Assembly: GCA_027023165.1 (NCBI GenBank)
Contig: JALVWX010000181.1
Coordinates: 1 to 7,955, forward strand
Direction: 5' to 3'
From: Thermococcus sp.
GTDB taxonomy: Archaea > Methanobacteriota_B > Thermococci > Thermococcales > Thermococcaceae
Length of the DNA: 7,955 nt
Below, piece after piece: positions 1 through 6,137 of this stretch (its first letter is position 1; the number at the start of each line of letters is the position of its first letter). The translations under genes were made by a program, and so were the position numbers. A model generated the notes under the pieces. That model was not told where the DNA came from and made no database searches. It saw nothing but the letters and a program-made list of their open reading frames with translations.

Positions 1-884
1 ATGTTCCCCCCGCCGGAGGAAGACACCTCGCTCACGGTTCTCCTCTTCACGGAGCCTTTCTTGAATATCCCGTAGGAACCGGCTCCGGCCGAGATTAAAC
101 CTCCAATTATCCCCCAGATGCTCCCGTATGCACCGGCCGCCGCTATTCCGAAGACCAGGCCGGCACCTATGAGTCCCGTCCCGAGGATGGTGGCCTTCTT
201 CCTCGCACCGCTCATCAGGGGATAGTTCGCCTCTATCACCCTCCCATCGGTTCCATCGACGTAGCCGTAGAACTCCTCGCCGGAATACTCGTAGCTGACC
301 TCCCAGACCGGATAGTGGACCAGTCCCTGGTACTTTATCTCGTACTCAACGTTATCATCCTCAAAAGGCTTGTCCTCCTCGAGGGCCTCGGAGCGAAGGG
401 CGCTGAGAAGGTGCTCGTATACCTTTTTCTCGGCCTCTTCCTTCGATAGCTCAGGCTCGTGGTACTTGCCCTTATCGACGATGGACCGGTCAAAGAACCG
501 CTTTCCCCGGACAGGGAAGGGATAGCCGTCGAGGAAGGGGGCAAGCGGCGAACCTGCGGGAACACCCTCAAAGAAGACCTCCTCTATCGTCGTCCACCGC
601 CTGTACCTGCCGTGGGCGTAGAAGAAGTGAACCGGGACCCAGTGGAGCTGTTTTTTAGTAACCTTTGCACCCGTTATGTCCGCCGGGGCACCGTACTGCC
701 TCGACAGGAACTTGAGCAGGACCCCGCCGGCGTCCTTCTTCATCGGCGGGAAGAAGTAGTGCTCTTCCCCGGCTTCCTCGCCGGTGTGAACGTGGAAGGT
801 CGTCCCGCAGTAGGGGCAGGTGGCGACGGTAACCGTGTCGGGAACTTTGAACTTCGCCGAACAGGTTGGGCACTGGACCTCCAT
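1..884 (-). CDS. Zinc-ribbon membrane protein (partial, C-terminus beyond left edge)
   Basis: This reading frame is open from the ATG at 884 to the window edge (294 codons) with no stop, so the 3' end is missing. The N-terminus is a zinc ribbon with Cys5, Cys8, Cys23 and Cys26 (CPTC...CPYC), the type found in MJ0042-like fingers. A soluble middle follows. Residues about 190-220 carry a YPVW...GYVDGTDGRVIEANYP stretch. Residues about 232-275 are two glycine/alanine-rich hydrophobic segments that look like a membrane hairpin, followed by a basic tail. The start is fixed by a strong GGAGGTGG site at 889-896. The upstream gene on the same strand ends one base before this ATG, so the two should be co-transcribed and translationally coupled. 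Both proteins share the same architecture and are probably paralogues. Function is unknown: the ribbon could bind a protein partner or nucleic acid at the membrane. Confidence 0.85.
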   Translation of the reverse strand, partial: MEVQCPTCSAKFKVPDTVTVATCPYCGTTFHVHTGEEAGEEHYFFPPMKKDAGGVLLKFLSRQYGAPADITGAKVTKKQLHWVPVHFFYAHGRYRRWTTIEEVFFEGVPAGSPLAPFLDGYPFPVRGKRFFDRSIVDKGKYHEPELSKEEAEKKVYEHLLSALRSEALEEDKPFEDDNVEYEIKYQGLVHYPVWEVSYEYSGEEFYGYVDGTDGRVIEANYPLMSGARKKATILGTGLIGAGLVFGIAAAGAYGSIWGIIGGLISAGAGSYGIFKKGSVKRRTVSEVSSSGGGN

Positions 885-885
885 T

Positions 886-1902
886 CTACCACCTCCTCGC
901 GCCGAGGAGCCTTCCGCCGTGCTCTATCCTCTGCCCCTCGAGAACCTTGGCCCCAAAGTAGCCGCTCAGGCCCGCTCCGAAGAGCGTTGCAATGAGTGCC
1001 ACCAGAGAAGCGCCCGCCGCACCCCCGTAAGCGGCACCAACGGCGCCTATAACCGTGCCCATAACCGCCCCCGTGAGGTACTGGGCGCGCCGCCATATCG
1101 GCATCGGCTCCGTCGCGGCAACGTCCTTCCCGTCCCAGCCGGCGAAGACGACGTGGAATATCGAGTTTTCCACCTTGTAGTAGACGGTCCACATCGGGAG
1201 GAGCAGGAGCGAGACGCCCTCCGGTTCATCGGCGGTGACATCGAAGTAATCTATCCTGTCCGCCTTGGACGAGAACTCCCGTCTTATGACGTCAACCGCG
1301 TCCTCGCGCATCATCAGCTTTGCCTGGTTCTCGTCCATCTCCGTGTTGAGGATTTCGAGCTTGATCTTCCCCCATTCCCCCTCACCGAGGTCGAGGAGCC
1401 GCTTTGAGTCCGGTGGGGACTCACGGTAGTGCCTTATAACGTCCTCAACGCCGAAGCTCTGAACCTGCCTCGCCGCAGAACCCATAAGCCTTAGGTTTCT
1501 GTCAACGTGCTCGTGGTAGTGCCGCTCAACCGTGTGGCACTCCTCATGGGTTTCTCCCTGGCTGTCCGTGTAGCTCGTGCACTCCTCTTCCTCCACGGTG
1601 TACTCAACGTCTCCCTCAACGTGAACCGTTCCAATCCAGTAGGGTGCGTAGTGGCCCTCGACGTCGACCAGCTCGATGAGGTTCTTCATCCGCTTGAGGT
1701 CGAAGTCTCTCTCAACGCGCCTCCAGAAGGCCTCTGCTATCGCGTTTTTGTTCAGTGTCGGAACGATGCGCACGTTCTCGGTTTTAAGGGCGCCGCTTAT
1801 GTGGTTCGGGTAGCCGCAGTAGGGACAGACCGCGACTATCGTCTCGGGTGAAACCTCAAGGGGTGCACCGCACCTCTCACACTTAAAAGCTACCTCCTGC
1901 AT
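886..1902 (-). CDS. Zinc-ribbon membrane protein with His/Cys-rich acidic loop
   Basis: A 338-residue protein. Cys8, Cys11, Cys26 and Cys29 (CERCG...CPYCG) form an N-terminal zinc ribbon. Residues 83-101 (YAPYWIGTVHVEG) and 234-258 (LLPMWTVYYKVEN...GWDG) look like two copies of a Y/L-x-P-x-W beta motif. Between them, residues 103-132 form an acidic loop containing Cys108, Cys122 and His119, 123, 128, 130 and 132, which could hold a second metal. Residues about 277-318 are glycine/alanine-rich and hydrophobic, probably two membrane helices, and a short basic tail ends in ARRW. The start is supported by GAGGTG at 1908-1913, five bases before the ATG, and by a TATA box at 1933-1942. It is the first gene of a two-gene unit with the related gene downstream. 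I know of no assigned function. Confidence 0.88.
   Translation of the reverse strand: MQEVAFKCERCGAPLEVSPETIVAVCPYCGYPNHISGALKTENVRIVPTLNKNAIAEAFWRRVERDFDLKRMKNLIELVDVEGHYAPYWIGTVHVEGDVEYTVEEEECTSYTDSQGETHEECHTVERHYHEHVDRNLRLMGSAARQVQSFGVEDVIRHYRESPPDSKRLLDLGEGEWGKIKLEILNTEMDENQAKLMMREDAVDVIRREFSSKADRIDYFDVTADEPEGVSLLLLPMWTVYYKVENSIFHVVFAGWDGKDVAATEPMPIWRRAQYLTGAVMGTVIGAVGAAYGGAAGASLVALIATLFGAGLSGYFGAKVLEGQRIEHGGRLLGARRW
889..896 (-). promoter_or_regulatory. Ribosome binding site of the partial zinc-ribbon gene
   Basis: GGAGGTGG, four bases before the ATG at 884. It lies inside the last codons of the upstream gene, where it encodes part of the ARRW tail, so it ties translation of the second gene to the first. 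Confidence 0.75.
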
Positions 1903-1932
1903 CCGCGCACCTCATTTAGCATACGCGCCAGG

Positions 1933-1942
1933 TTTATTTAAA
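1933..1942 (-). promoter_or_regulatory. TATA box of the zinc-ribbon gene pair
   Basis: TTTAAATAAA on the minus strand. Counting about 26 bases from its centre puts the transcript start near 1912, so the leader would be only about 10 bases, just long enough to hold the GAGGTG ribosome binding site at 1908-1913. Confidence 0.65.
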
Positions 1943-2034
1943 TGTGTCCAATCCGGGGAAAGAGTGGACTGCGATGAACAAACCTTTTCCGTTCAACATG
2001 TTTCGATTTTCAGTGTAATAAACAAACCAAAGGC

Positions 2035-2043
2035 TTATAATAA
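2035..2043 (+). promoter_or_regulatory. TATA box of the three-gene plus-strand operon
   Basis: TTATAATAA, preceded by a purine-rich CCAAAG at 2027-2032 in the place of a BRE. The predicted transcript start is near 2065, giving a leader of about 40 bases before the ATG at 2103. This is the only good TATA box seen before the operon, and no promoter is evident between its genes. Confidence 0.6.
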
Positions 2044-2102
2044 AAACCAACATATTGGAAATGTCCCAAGTGTCAATACAGCACTAAAAACCGGTGATTT
2101 TA

Positions 2103-2411
2103 ATGTTAGTAAAAAGTGAAGATGAACATGGAGTCAGGGGTTGGGAGGTCGACCCTTTTGGGGAGCTTCAGAGACTCTGGCAAACGGTAAACGAAGGGAA
2201 ACACATCGGCGTTCCCCACATAGTGGGCAGGGCTTCCGTCGCCGATGGAAAGGTCTCCGGACTTGAGATGAGCGTTATCCTAAACGAAACCGAGAAGGAA
2301 TACTCCTTCCGCGATGGGGATGACGTTTACTTTATGCTCCCAGCCAGGCCCGAGGAGGGAGTAGAAGGCATCTACGTGCGCCTTAACAGGCTTTTGGGTG
2401 ATGCCGAATGA
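2103..2411 (+). CDS. Small acidic protein of unknown function, first gene of operon
   Basis: A 102-residue soluble protein (MLVKSEDEHGVRGWEV...RLNRLLGDAE) with no signal peptide, membrane segment or cysteine pair. It is rich in acidic residues and I do not recognise a family. A GTG at 2094 would add three residues, but the GGTGAT at 2093-2098 is a good match to the archaeal ribosome binding site and sits four bases before the ATG at 2103, so ATG 2103 is the better start. The stop overlaps the next gene's start in an ATGA (2408-2411), a sign of translational coupling. Its tie to an SRPBCC-like protein and a diiron-type metallo-beta-lactamase protein suggests that the three act together. It could be a small partner or regulatory subunit, which is inference only. 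Confidence 0.8.
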   Translation: MLVKSEDEHGVRGWEVDPFGELQRLWQTVNEGKHIGVPHIVGRASVADGKVSGLEMSVILNETEKEYSFRDGDDVYFMLPARPEEGVEGIYVRLNRLLGDAE

Positions 2412-3217
2412 AGCGAAAGAACTCTTCCGTTTCCATAGACGCCCCGAAAGATGCCGTTGAAGAGGTTCTCCAAGACCTTCCATCTTTCATAACCAACTGG
2501 CCCTACGTGGTCAGGGTGAGCACGAAAAACGGCGTGAGCGCGGAGATAATGCTTCCAAGGTTCGTCTTCAAGTTCAGGGACACGTACCAGTTCGATTATC
2601 ACACCGACTACAACAGCTACATCTATGACGGAACGGGGAAGAGGGGCCACCTAACGCTGACCGTCACCCTTAAGGAGTGGCAAAAGAACACGAGCGCAGA
2701 CTTGGAGCTTTCTTACCAGGGGAAAGGTGAATTCTGGCTCGGAAAAACTCTCCAGGACTTTGTGGACAGGATTGGAAAGTCCCTAAAGGAGCTGGCGGAA
2801 AACAGGCCCGTTTCGGAGGAGCTTATGCTCCCGAAGGAGGCGGAACATGGTTCCATAGCGGAGCACGTGGACTTCTCGGACCCGATGAGCGTTGCCAACT
2901 TCCTTGCCAAGTCCCGCATGGTTCACAGCGGCCTCCACATCATTGGAAAGAACGGCTTCTTTGACCTCGTTGGAGAACTCCGCGCCAGTGTGAAGGATAA
3001 AGTCCTCTACATCTCGGGGATAACCAACGATGGAATCAAGTCATTCAAGGTTCTGCTCGAGGGGAGCAGGATACTCGCCATCGAATACAGGAATGAGAAC
3101 GGGCCGAAGGCCCTTAAAGTCCAGAACGAGGCGGACGCACGGGCGGCCGTCGAACTGGCCTCGCTGATTGAGGGAGCTTTTATGGTGAACGTCTGGGTTC
3201 CGGTTGGGGGTGTCTGA
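2408..3217 (+). CDS. Two-domain protein: SRPBCC-like N-terminus plus unknown C-terminal domain
   Basis: A 269-residue soluble protein. Residues 1-134 have the layout of an SRPBCC/START-like helix-grip fold: an opening strand and helix (SVSIDAPKDAVEEVLQDLP), a run of beta strands, and a long closing amphipathic helix (GKTLQDFVDRIGKSLKELAE, 112-131). Such folds hold hydrophobic ligands in a cavity between the sheet and the last helix. After a linker, residues about 155-262 form a second alpha/beta domain (LHIIGKNGFFDLVGEL...KVLYISGIT...EGSRILAIEY). This loosely recalls the small 'DUF2226/DUF4388-like' domains of prokaryotic signalling proteins, but I hold that weakly. It overlaps the upstream gene by four bases and abuts the downstream ATG with no gap, so it is the centre of a tightly coupled operon. 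The fold call is by eye and the function is unknown. Confidence 0.82.
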   Translation: MKRKNSSVSIDAPKDAVEEVLQDLPSFITNWPYVVRVSTKNGVSAEIMLPRFVFKFRDTYQFDYHTDYNSYIYDGTGKRGHLTLTVTLKEWQKNTSADLELSYQGKGEFWLGKTLQDFVDRIGKSLKELAENRPVSEELMLPKEAEHGSIAEHVDFSDPMSVANFLAKSRMVHSGLHIIGKNGFFDLVGELRASVKDKVLYISGITNDGIKSFKVLLEGSRILAIEYRNENGPKALKVQNEADARAAVELASLIEGAFMVNVWVPVGGV

Positions 3218-3991
3218 ATGATAAGGAACATGAACAGCTACCCGCTCTACGACGACGGGGAGCACAAGGTTTTCTGGCTCGGAATAGAGGAGAGCGAAGA
3301 TGAAAGGGGTATACTCACGAACCAGTATCTGGTCGTCGATGGAAACGAAGCCGCTTTGATAGAACCCGGCGGCTTCTTCGTCTTCTCTAGGGTTCTTAAA
3401 AACGTCTCTTCCATAGTTCCGCCGACCCAGATAAAGTACCTGCTCTACTCACATCAGGACCCGGACGTCGTTGCAGGGTTGAACCTGTGGTTTGAATACG
3501 CTCCGCTGGCGAAGCTCGTTATCTCTGACCTCTGGGTCCGCTTCATCCCGCACCTCGCCGTTCTAAGTGCTGGACGGACGGTCGGAATACCTGACAAAGG
3601 GGCTGACTTTAAGCTCGGCAAATCGACCATCAAAGCCGTCCCCAGCCACTACCTGCACAGCCCCGGCAACTTCAGCTTCTACGATGTGAAGAGCGGAATA
3701 CTCTTCAGCTCGGACATAGGTGCGGCAGCCTTCACGGACGGGGAGTGGTACCTCTTCGTGGAGGACTTCGACGACCACGTTAAACACATGGAGGGCTTCC
3801 ACAGGCGCTACATGAGTTCCACGAGGGCTTTAAGAGCCTGGGTCAGGCACGTTAAGAAGCTGAAGCCGAAGGTCATAGCGCCGCAGCACGGGGCGATCTT
3901 CAGGGACGAGCACGTTGGGAAGTTCCTCGACTGGCTGGAAAGCCTTGAGGTTGGAATAGACGTTTTCGAGAAGGAGTTTTACGGGGAGTGA
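3218..3991 (+). CDS. Metallo-beta-lactamase-fold diiron protein, flavodiiron/ODP-like
   Basis: A 257-residue protein covering only the metallo-beta-lactamase half of a flavodiiron protein, with no flavodoxin domain. The ligand positions line up with the known flavodiiron set (H79, E81, D83, H146, D165, H226 in D. gigas ROO): here H79, D81 and D83 in SHQDPD, H147 in HYLHSPG, D166 in LFSSDIG, and H224 in APQHG. Glu81 has become Asp, and the usual His84 is Val. Flavin-free proteins of this type (ODP, known from Thermotoga and Treponema chemotaxis) bind oxygen at a diiron site and act as sensors rather than reductases. That role is therefore plausible here, with NO or peroxide as other ligands. 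The stop of the previous gene directly touches this ATG, and GGGGGTG at 3206-3212 can serve as ribosome binding site. The last 13 bases overlap the convergent HAD gene. Family is confident, ligand is inference. Confidence 0.88.
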   Translation: MIRNMNSYPLYDDGEHKVFWLGIEESEDERGILTNQYLVVDGNEAALIEPGGFFVFSRVLKNVSSIVPPTQIKYLLYSHQDPDVVAGLNLWFEYAPLAKLVISDLWVRFIPHLAVLSAGRTVGIPDKGADFKLGKSTIKAVPSHYLHSPGNFSFYDVKSGILFSSDIGAAAFTDGEWYLFVEDFDDHVKHMEGFHRRYMSSTRALRAWVRHVKKLKPKVIAPQHGAIFRDEHVGKFLDWLESLEVGIDVFEKEFYGE

Positions 3992-4653
3992 ATCCCCAGC
4001 ATCTTCTTTACAATCTCTACAAGCTCCCACAGGTCTTTCACGTAGTAGTCAGCCCCATCAACCTTTCCAACGCGGGTTACGTTGACGGTCTTCAAACCGG
4101 CCCTCTTTCCGGCTAAAACGTCGTGGATGCTGTCCCCAACCATCAACGCCTCATCCTGCCTCAGGTTTAACGCCTTCAGGGCCTTCTCGACGAGGTATGG
4201 GTTCGGCTTCACCCCATCGAGGTTGGAGTAGTCCTTCCCACAGACGACATCGAAATAGTCTCTCAGGTTAAGGAGATCCAGCACAAACTCCGTGCAGTCC
4301 CGAGAGGCGTTGCTGACCGCGGCGAGCTTCAATCCGAGGTTCCCCAACTCTTCCAGCGCGGAAACATCTGGAAAGGGCTTTATCCTTCCGAGTTCGGCCA
4401 TCCACTTCCGGTAGCGGAGGTTGACCTCATCAACGAGCTTCCAGAACTCGACGTGGTCGATGCCGAACCGCTCCACGTAGCTCCTCGGGAGTTCTCCGGT
4501 TACGGTCTTCCTGTAGGTCCCGTAGTCGAGGTCGATGCCGCGCTTTTCCAGCTCGGGCTTTACCCAGGTCTCGTACCATTCGCGGTGGTCGTAGCCCTCG
4601 TAGTAAACAAGCGTCTCATCAACGTCGAAGATTAAACCCCGGAGCATTGACAT
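3979..4653 (-). CDS. HAD-superfamily phosphatase (subfamily IA type)
   Basis: A 224-residue cytoplasmic hydrolase with all four HAD motifs. Motif I is FDVDETL, with the nucleophile Asp10 and the acid/base Asp12. Motif II is SNAS (Ser114). Motif III is Lys149 in GVKPNP. Motif IV is GDSIHD, with Asp174 and Asp178 binding magnesium. Residues about 16-90 form the helical C1 cap typical of phosphoglycolate phosphatase-like and haloacid dehalogenase-like members. The reaction is probably removal of phosphate from a small metabolite; the substrate cannot be read from the sequence. The gene appears leaderless: the TATA box at 4676-4681 lies about 26 bases before the ATG and no ribosome binding site is present. 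A second ATG at 4647 would drop two residues. Its 3' end overlaps the convergent diiron protein gene by 13 bp. Confidence 0.9.
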   Translation of the reverse strand: MSMLRGLIFDVDETLVYYEGYDHREWYETWVKPELEKRGIDLDYGTYRKTVTGELPRSYVERFGIDHVEFWKLVDEVNLRYRKWMAELGRIKPFPDVSALEELGNLGLKLAAVSNASRDCTEFVLDLLNLRDYFDVVCGKDYSNLDGVKPNPYLVEKALKALNLRQDEALMVGDSIHDVLAGKRAGLKTVNVTRVGKVDGADYYVKDLWELVEIVKKMLGIHSP

Positions 4654-4675
4654 CGGAGAAGGTAGGGGGAAGGGC

Positions 4676-4681
4676 TTAAAA
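4676..4681 (-). promoter_or_regulatory. TATA box of the HAD gene
   Basis: TTTTAA on the minus strand, only five bases past the stop of the upstream DUF835 gene. Spacing puts the transcript start at about the ATG at 4653, which implies a leaderless mRNA and an own promoter rather than only read-through. Confidence 0.55.
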
Positions 4682-4686
4682 GCCTA

Positions 4687-5142
4687 TCACCCCTCCAAGA
4701 GCTTCAGAAGTGCGTACTGTCTCTCGTCCCACGCACCCCTCTCCGTAACGAGGTAGGCCCTCCCCCCATGAACGAGAGCGTAGTCTCGAACCGTGTTGAG
4801 GAACTTCATAAGAGCCTCAAAGCCGTTGTGAAGGGCAAGGTACTCGGGACAGGCTATAACAACGGCCCTATCAGGGTTTTCCCTCAAACTGCCGGTTATC
4901 TCGTTCAGGAGCCTCGGAAGCTCCCTCGGCCCAACCGCCCCGGGGACGTTGCTGACGGGTATAAGATCCCAGCCGGCGGGGAGCCTGGTTCTCGCCCTTC
5001 CGATGACCAGCGCGTCCCTCTCCCTCACCGACTCGAGAGAGCGAACTATCCTGAAGTATCTGCCGCCCGATCGCAGGTATGCACTTGAACCCGCGCTCCC
5101 CCAGACCTGCAGCAGGAGTGGGGCGAGCACCTTCAACACCAC
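4687..5142 (-). CDS. DUF835 domain protein
   Basis: A 151-residue protein. The C-terminal two thirds match the DUF835 pattern seen in many Thermococcales and other archaeal proteins: ...SNVPGAVGPRELPRLLNEI (64-82), then the core VVIACPEYLALHNGFEALMKFL (94-115), then an HGGRAYLVTE strand (125-134) and a closing ALLKLLEG. The family has no established activity; its members are often attached to membrane or signalling modules. Here it stands alone after a short hydrophobic N-terminus (LKVLAPLLLQVW), which may be the first strand rather than a membrane anchor. The start is a GTG at 5142. It is supported by GGTGGT at 5149-5154 and by a TATA box at 5176-5182, and a second GTG directly follows. The HAD gene lies 33 bp downstream on the same strand but has its own TATA box. 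Confidence 0.82.
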   Translation of the reverse strand: MVLKVLAPLLLQVWGSAGSSAYLRSGGRYFRIVRSLESVRERDALVIGRARTRLPAGWDLIPVSNVPGAVGPRELPRLLNEITGSLRENPDRAVVIACPEYLALHNGFEALMKFLNTVRDYALVHGGRAYLVTERGAWDERQYALLKLLEG

Positions 5143-5149
5143 GCTTCTA

Positions 5150-5162
5150 CCACCATTGGTGG
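5150..5162. repeat. 13-bp palindrome at the DUF835 transcript start
   Basis: CCACCA-T-TGGTGG is a perfect 6-bp inverted repeat around one base. It lies about 14-26 bp downstream of the TATA box, over the predicted transcript start, and shares bases with the ribosome binding site. It could be an operator for a repressor, or a small RNA fold hiding the site, or chance. Confidence 0.5.
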
Positions 5163-5175
5163 ATAAGTGCAGGGG

Positions 5176-5182
5176 TATAAAT
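5176..5182 (-). promoter_or_regulatory. TATA box of the DUF835 gene
   Basis: ATTTATA on the minus strand, preceded by an A-rich AAAAACGG in BRE position. The predicted transcript start is near 5153, which leaves about a 10-base leader. Confidence 0.65.
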
Positions 5183-5225
5183 CCGTTTTTGGTAAGTGGG
5201 TATGTAGGTGCGGATGCATATGAAA

Positions 5226-5240
5226 GAGGGAAAAACCCTC
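5226..5240 (-). terminator. Small hairpin at the end of serK
   Basis: On the minus strand GAGGG-TTTTT-CCCTC overlaps the serK stop codon and is followed by TTTC. Archaeal termination relies on T-runs more than on hairpins, and the T5 here is in the loop, so a terminator role is only possible. Confidence 0.35.
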
Positions 5241-5967
5241 AGAACAGCTCCTCGAGCTTGACGTCTATCTTGTCCGGGTTGAAGGGCAGGACGTGCCTGG
5301 TGGTCTTTGGTGAATACACCTCGCCGCGCTTGACGAGCTCCATGACCTCCTCCTTGGTCGGGGCCTTCCTGATGAAGACGTAGTCTATCTCGCCCCTGCC
5401 CATGTCCCCCCTTGCATCTTCCTTGAGGCCGTAGTAGATGAGTTCGATCTTGCCCTCGACGCTCATCTCGTCAAGGACCTTGCTGACCTTCTTCTGCTCG
5501 TCGAGGCCGCCCGGAATGGCGAAGCTCTTCTCGCCGACGAGGGCGAAGGCTATCTCTCCGTGCTCGGCCTTCTCCTCGGCCTCCGGGTCTTCAACAACCT
5601 CAAGGCCCGCCCCCTTGAGCCTCTCAATAACTTCCTCAAGGTCTCCCTTGAAGGCCGGATACCAGGTGTAAACTTTAACGTCGTCGCTGAAGTAGTCAAG
5701 GATGACTGAGGGAGCGCGCTTGGCACCGAGCTTCTGGAGGCCGGCCCAGCGGTGGTGGCCGTCGACGATGAGGTAGGTGTCCTCACCCGGAACCTTGGCA
5801 AGGAGCATCGGCTTCCAGAAGATGCCACTTCCCGTGACGCTCTCGATGAACCCCTCAAGCTCCTTCTGGACGAGCTGCTCGTGGGGCTTCATCTTGTCAA
5901 GCTCGATAAAAACGTAGTCAACCTTGACCGTCGGAATGTCGTACTTCGGAACCTTCTCAACTCCCAT
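5239..5967 (-). CDS. serK: Free serine kinase SerK (ADP-dependent, ParB-like fold)
   Basis: A 242-residue cytoplasmic enzyme that phosphorylates free L-serine with ADP, giving O-phosphoserine and AMP, as shown for T. kodakarensis SerK (TK0378). O-phosphoserine then feeds cysteine synthesis. The ParB/sulfiredoxin-like core is clear: KPHEQ with the proposed catalytic Glu30, the DGHHRW motif (Asp69-Trp74), Trp102, and KTTRH (Lys221-His225) near the C-terminus. These numbers agree with the residue numbers I recall for TK0378 only if translation starts at 5967. A start at 6039 would add 24 residues, but the TATA box (6018-6024) lies inside that extension, and GGAGGG at 5974-5979 sits six bases before ATG 5967. 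The gene is alone in its transcript and divergent from the DUF763 gene, and the promoter carries an inverted repeat next to the BRE. Confidence 0.95.
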   Translation of the reverse strand: MGVEKVPKYDIPTVKVDYVFIELDKMKPHEQLVQKELEGFIESVTGSGIFWKPMLLAKVPGEDTYLIVDGHHRWAGLQKLGAKRAPSVILDYFSDDVKVYTWYPAFKGDLEEVIERLKGAGLEVVEDPEAEEKAEHGEIAFALVGEKSFAIPGGLDEQKKVSKVLDEMSVEGKIELIYYGLKEDARGDMGRGEIDYVFIRKAPTKEEVMELVKRGEVYSPKTTRHVLPFNPDKIDVKLEELF

Positions 5968-5973
5968 TCTCAA

Positions 5974-5979
5974 CCCTCC
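5974..5979 (-). promoter_or_regulatory. serK: Ribosome binding site deciding the serK start
   Basis: GGAGGG, six bases before ATG 5967. No comparable site precedes the alternative upstream ATG at 6039, so this selects the shorter protein. Confidence 0.75.
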
Positions 5980-6017
5980 GTAAGCATCAGACCTGCAGAC
6001 GGGTATCGAAACGGGGG

Positions 6018-6024
6018 ATAAAAA
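6018..6024 (-). promoter_or_regulatory. serK: TATA box and BRE of serK
   Basis: TTTTTAT on the minus strand, preceded by GGAAAGCC (6025-6032) as a BRE. The predicted transcript start is near 5995, giving a leader of about 28 bases. Confidence 0.7.
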
Positions 6025-6028
6025 GGCT

Positions 6029-6045
6029 TTCCCTTTCATAGGGAA
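6029..6045. repeat. Inverted repeat beside the serK BRE
   Basis: TTCCCT-TTCAT-AGGGAA: 6-bp arms around 5 bases. One arm overlaps the BRE of serK, so a bound protein would block or aid TFB/TBP loading. It is a candidate operator and no known Thermococcales motif was recognised. Confidence 0.45.
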
Positions 6046-6107
6046 GGGAAGCTCCGGTTATCCTCCAGAAAATCCGCGAAAAACCCGAATATTTTGGGGG
6101 ACAAGGG

Positions 6108-6113
6108 TTAAAA
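6108..6113 (+). promoter_or_regulatory. TATA box of the DUF763 gene
   Basis: TTAAAA about 27 bp before the ATG at 6138. The transcript start falls at or next to the ATG, and no ribosome binding site precedes it (ACAACCCCA), so the mRNA is probably leaderless. Confidence 0.55.
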
Positions 6114-6137
6114 CTCCGGAGAGCATAAACAACCCCA

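Noticed and set aside
459..995. Plus-strand open frame of 178 codons over the zinc-ribbon genes
   Set aside because: It is the antisense shadow of two clear minus-strand genes with zinc ribbons and ribosome binding sites; its Arg- and Pro-rich product has no recognisable domain.
2094..2102. GTG at 2094 as the start of the first operon gene
   Set aside because: These bases contain the GGTGAT ribosome binding site used for the ATG at 2103, and no site precedes the GTG.
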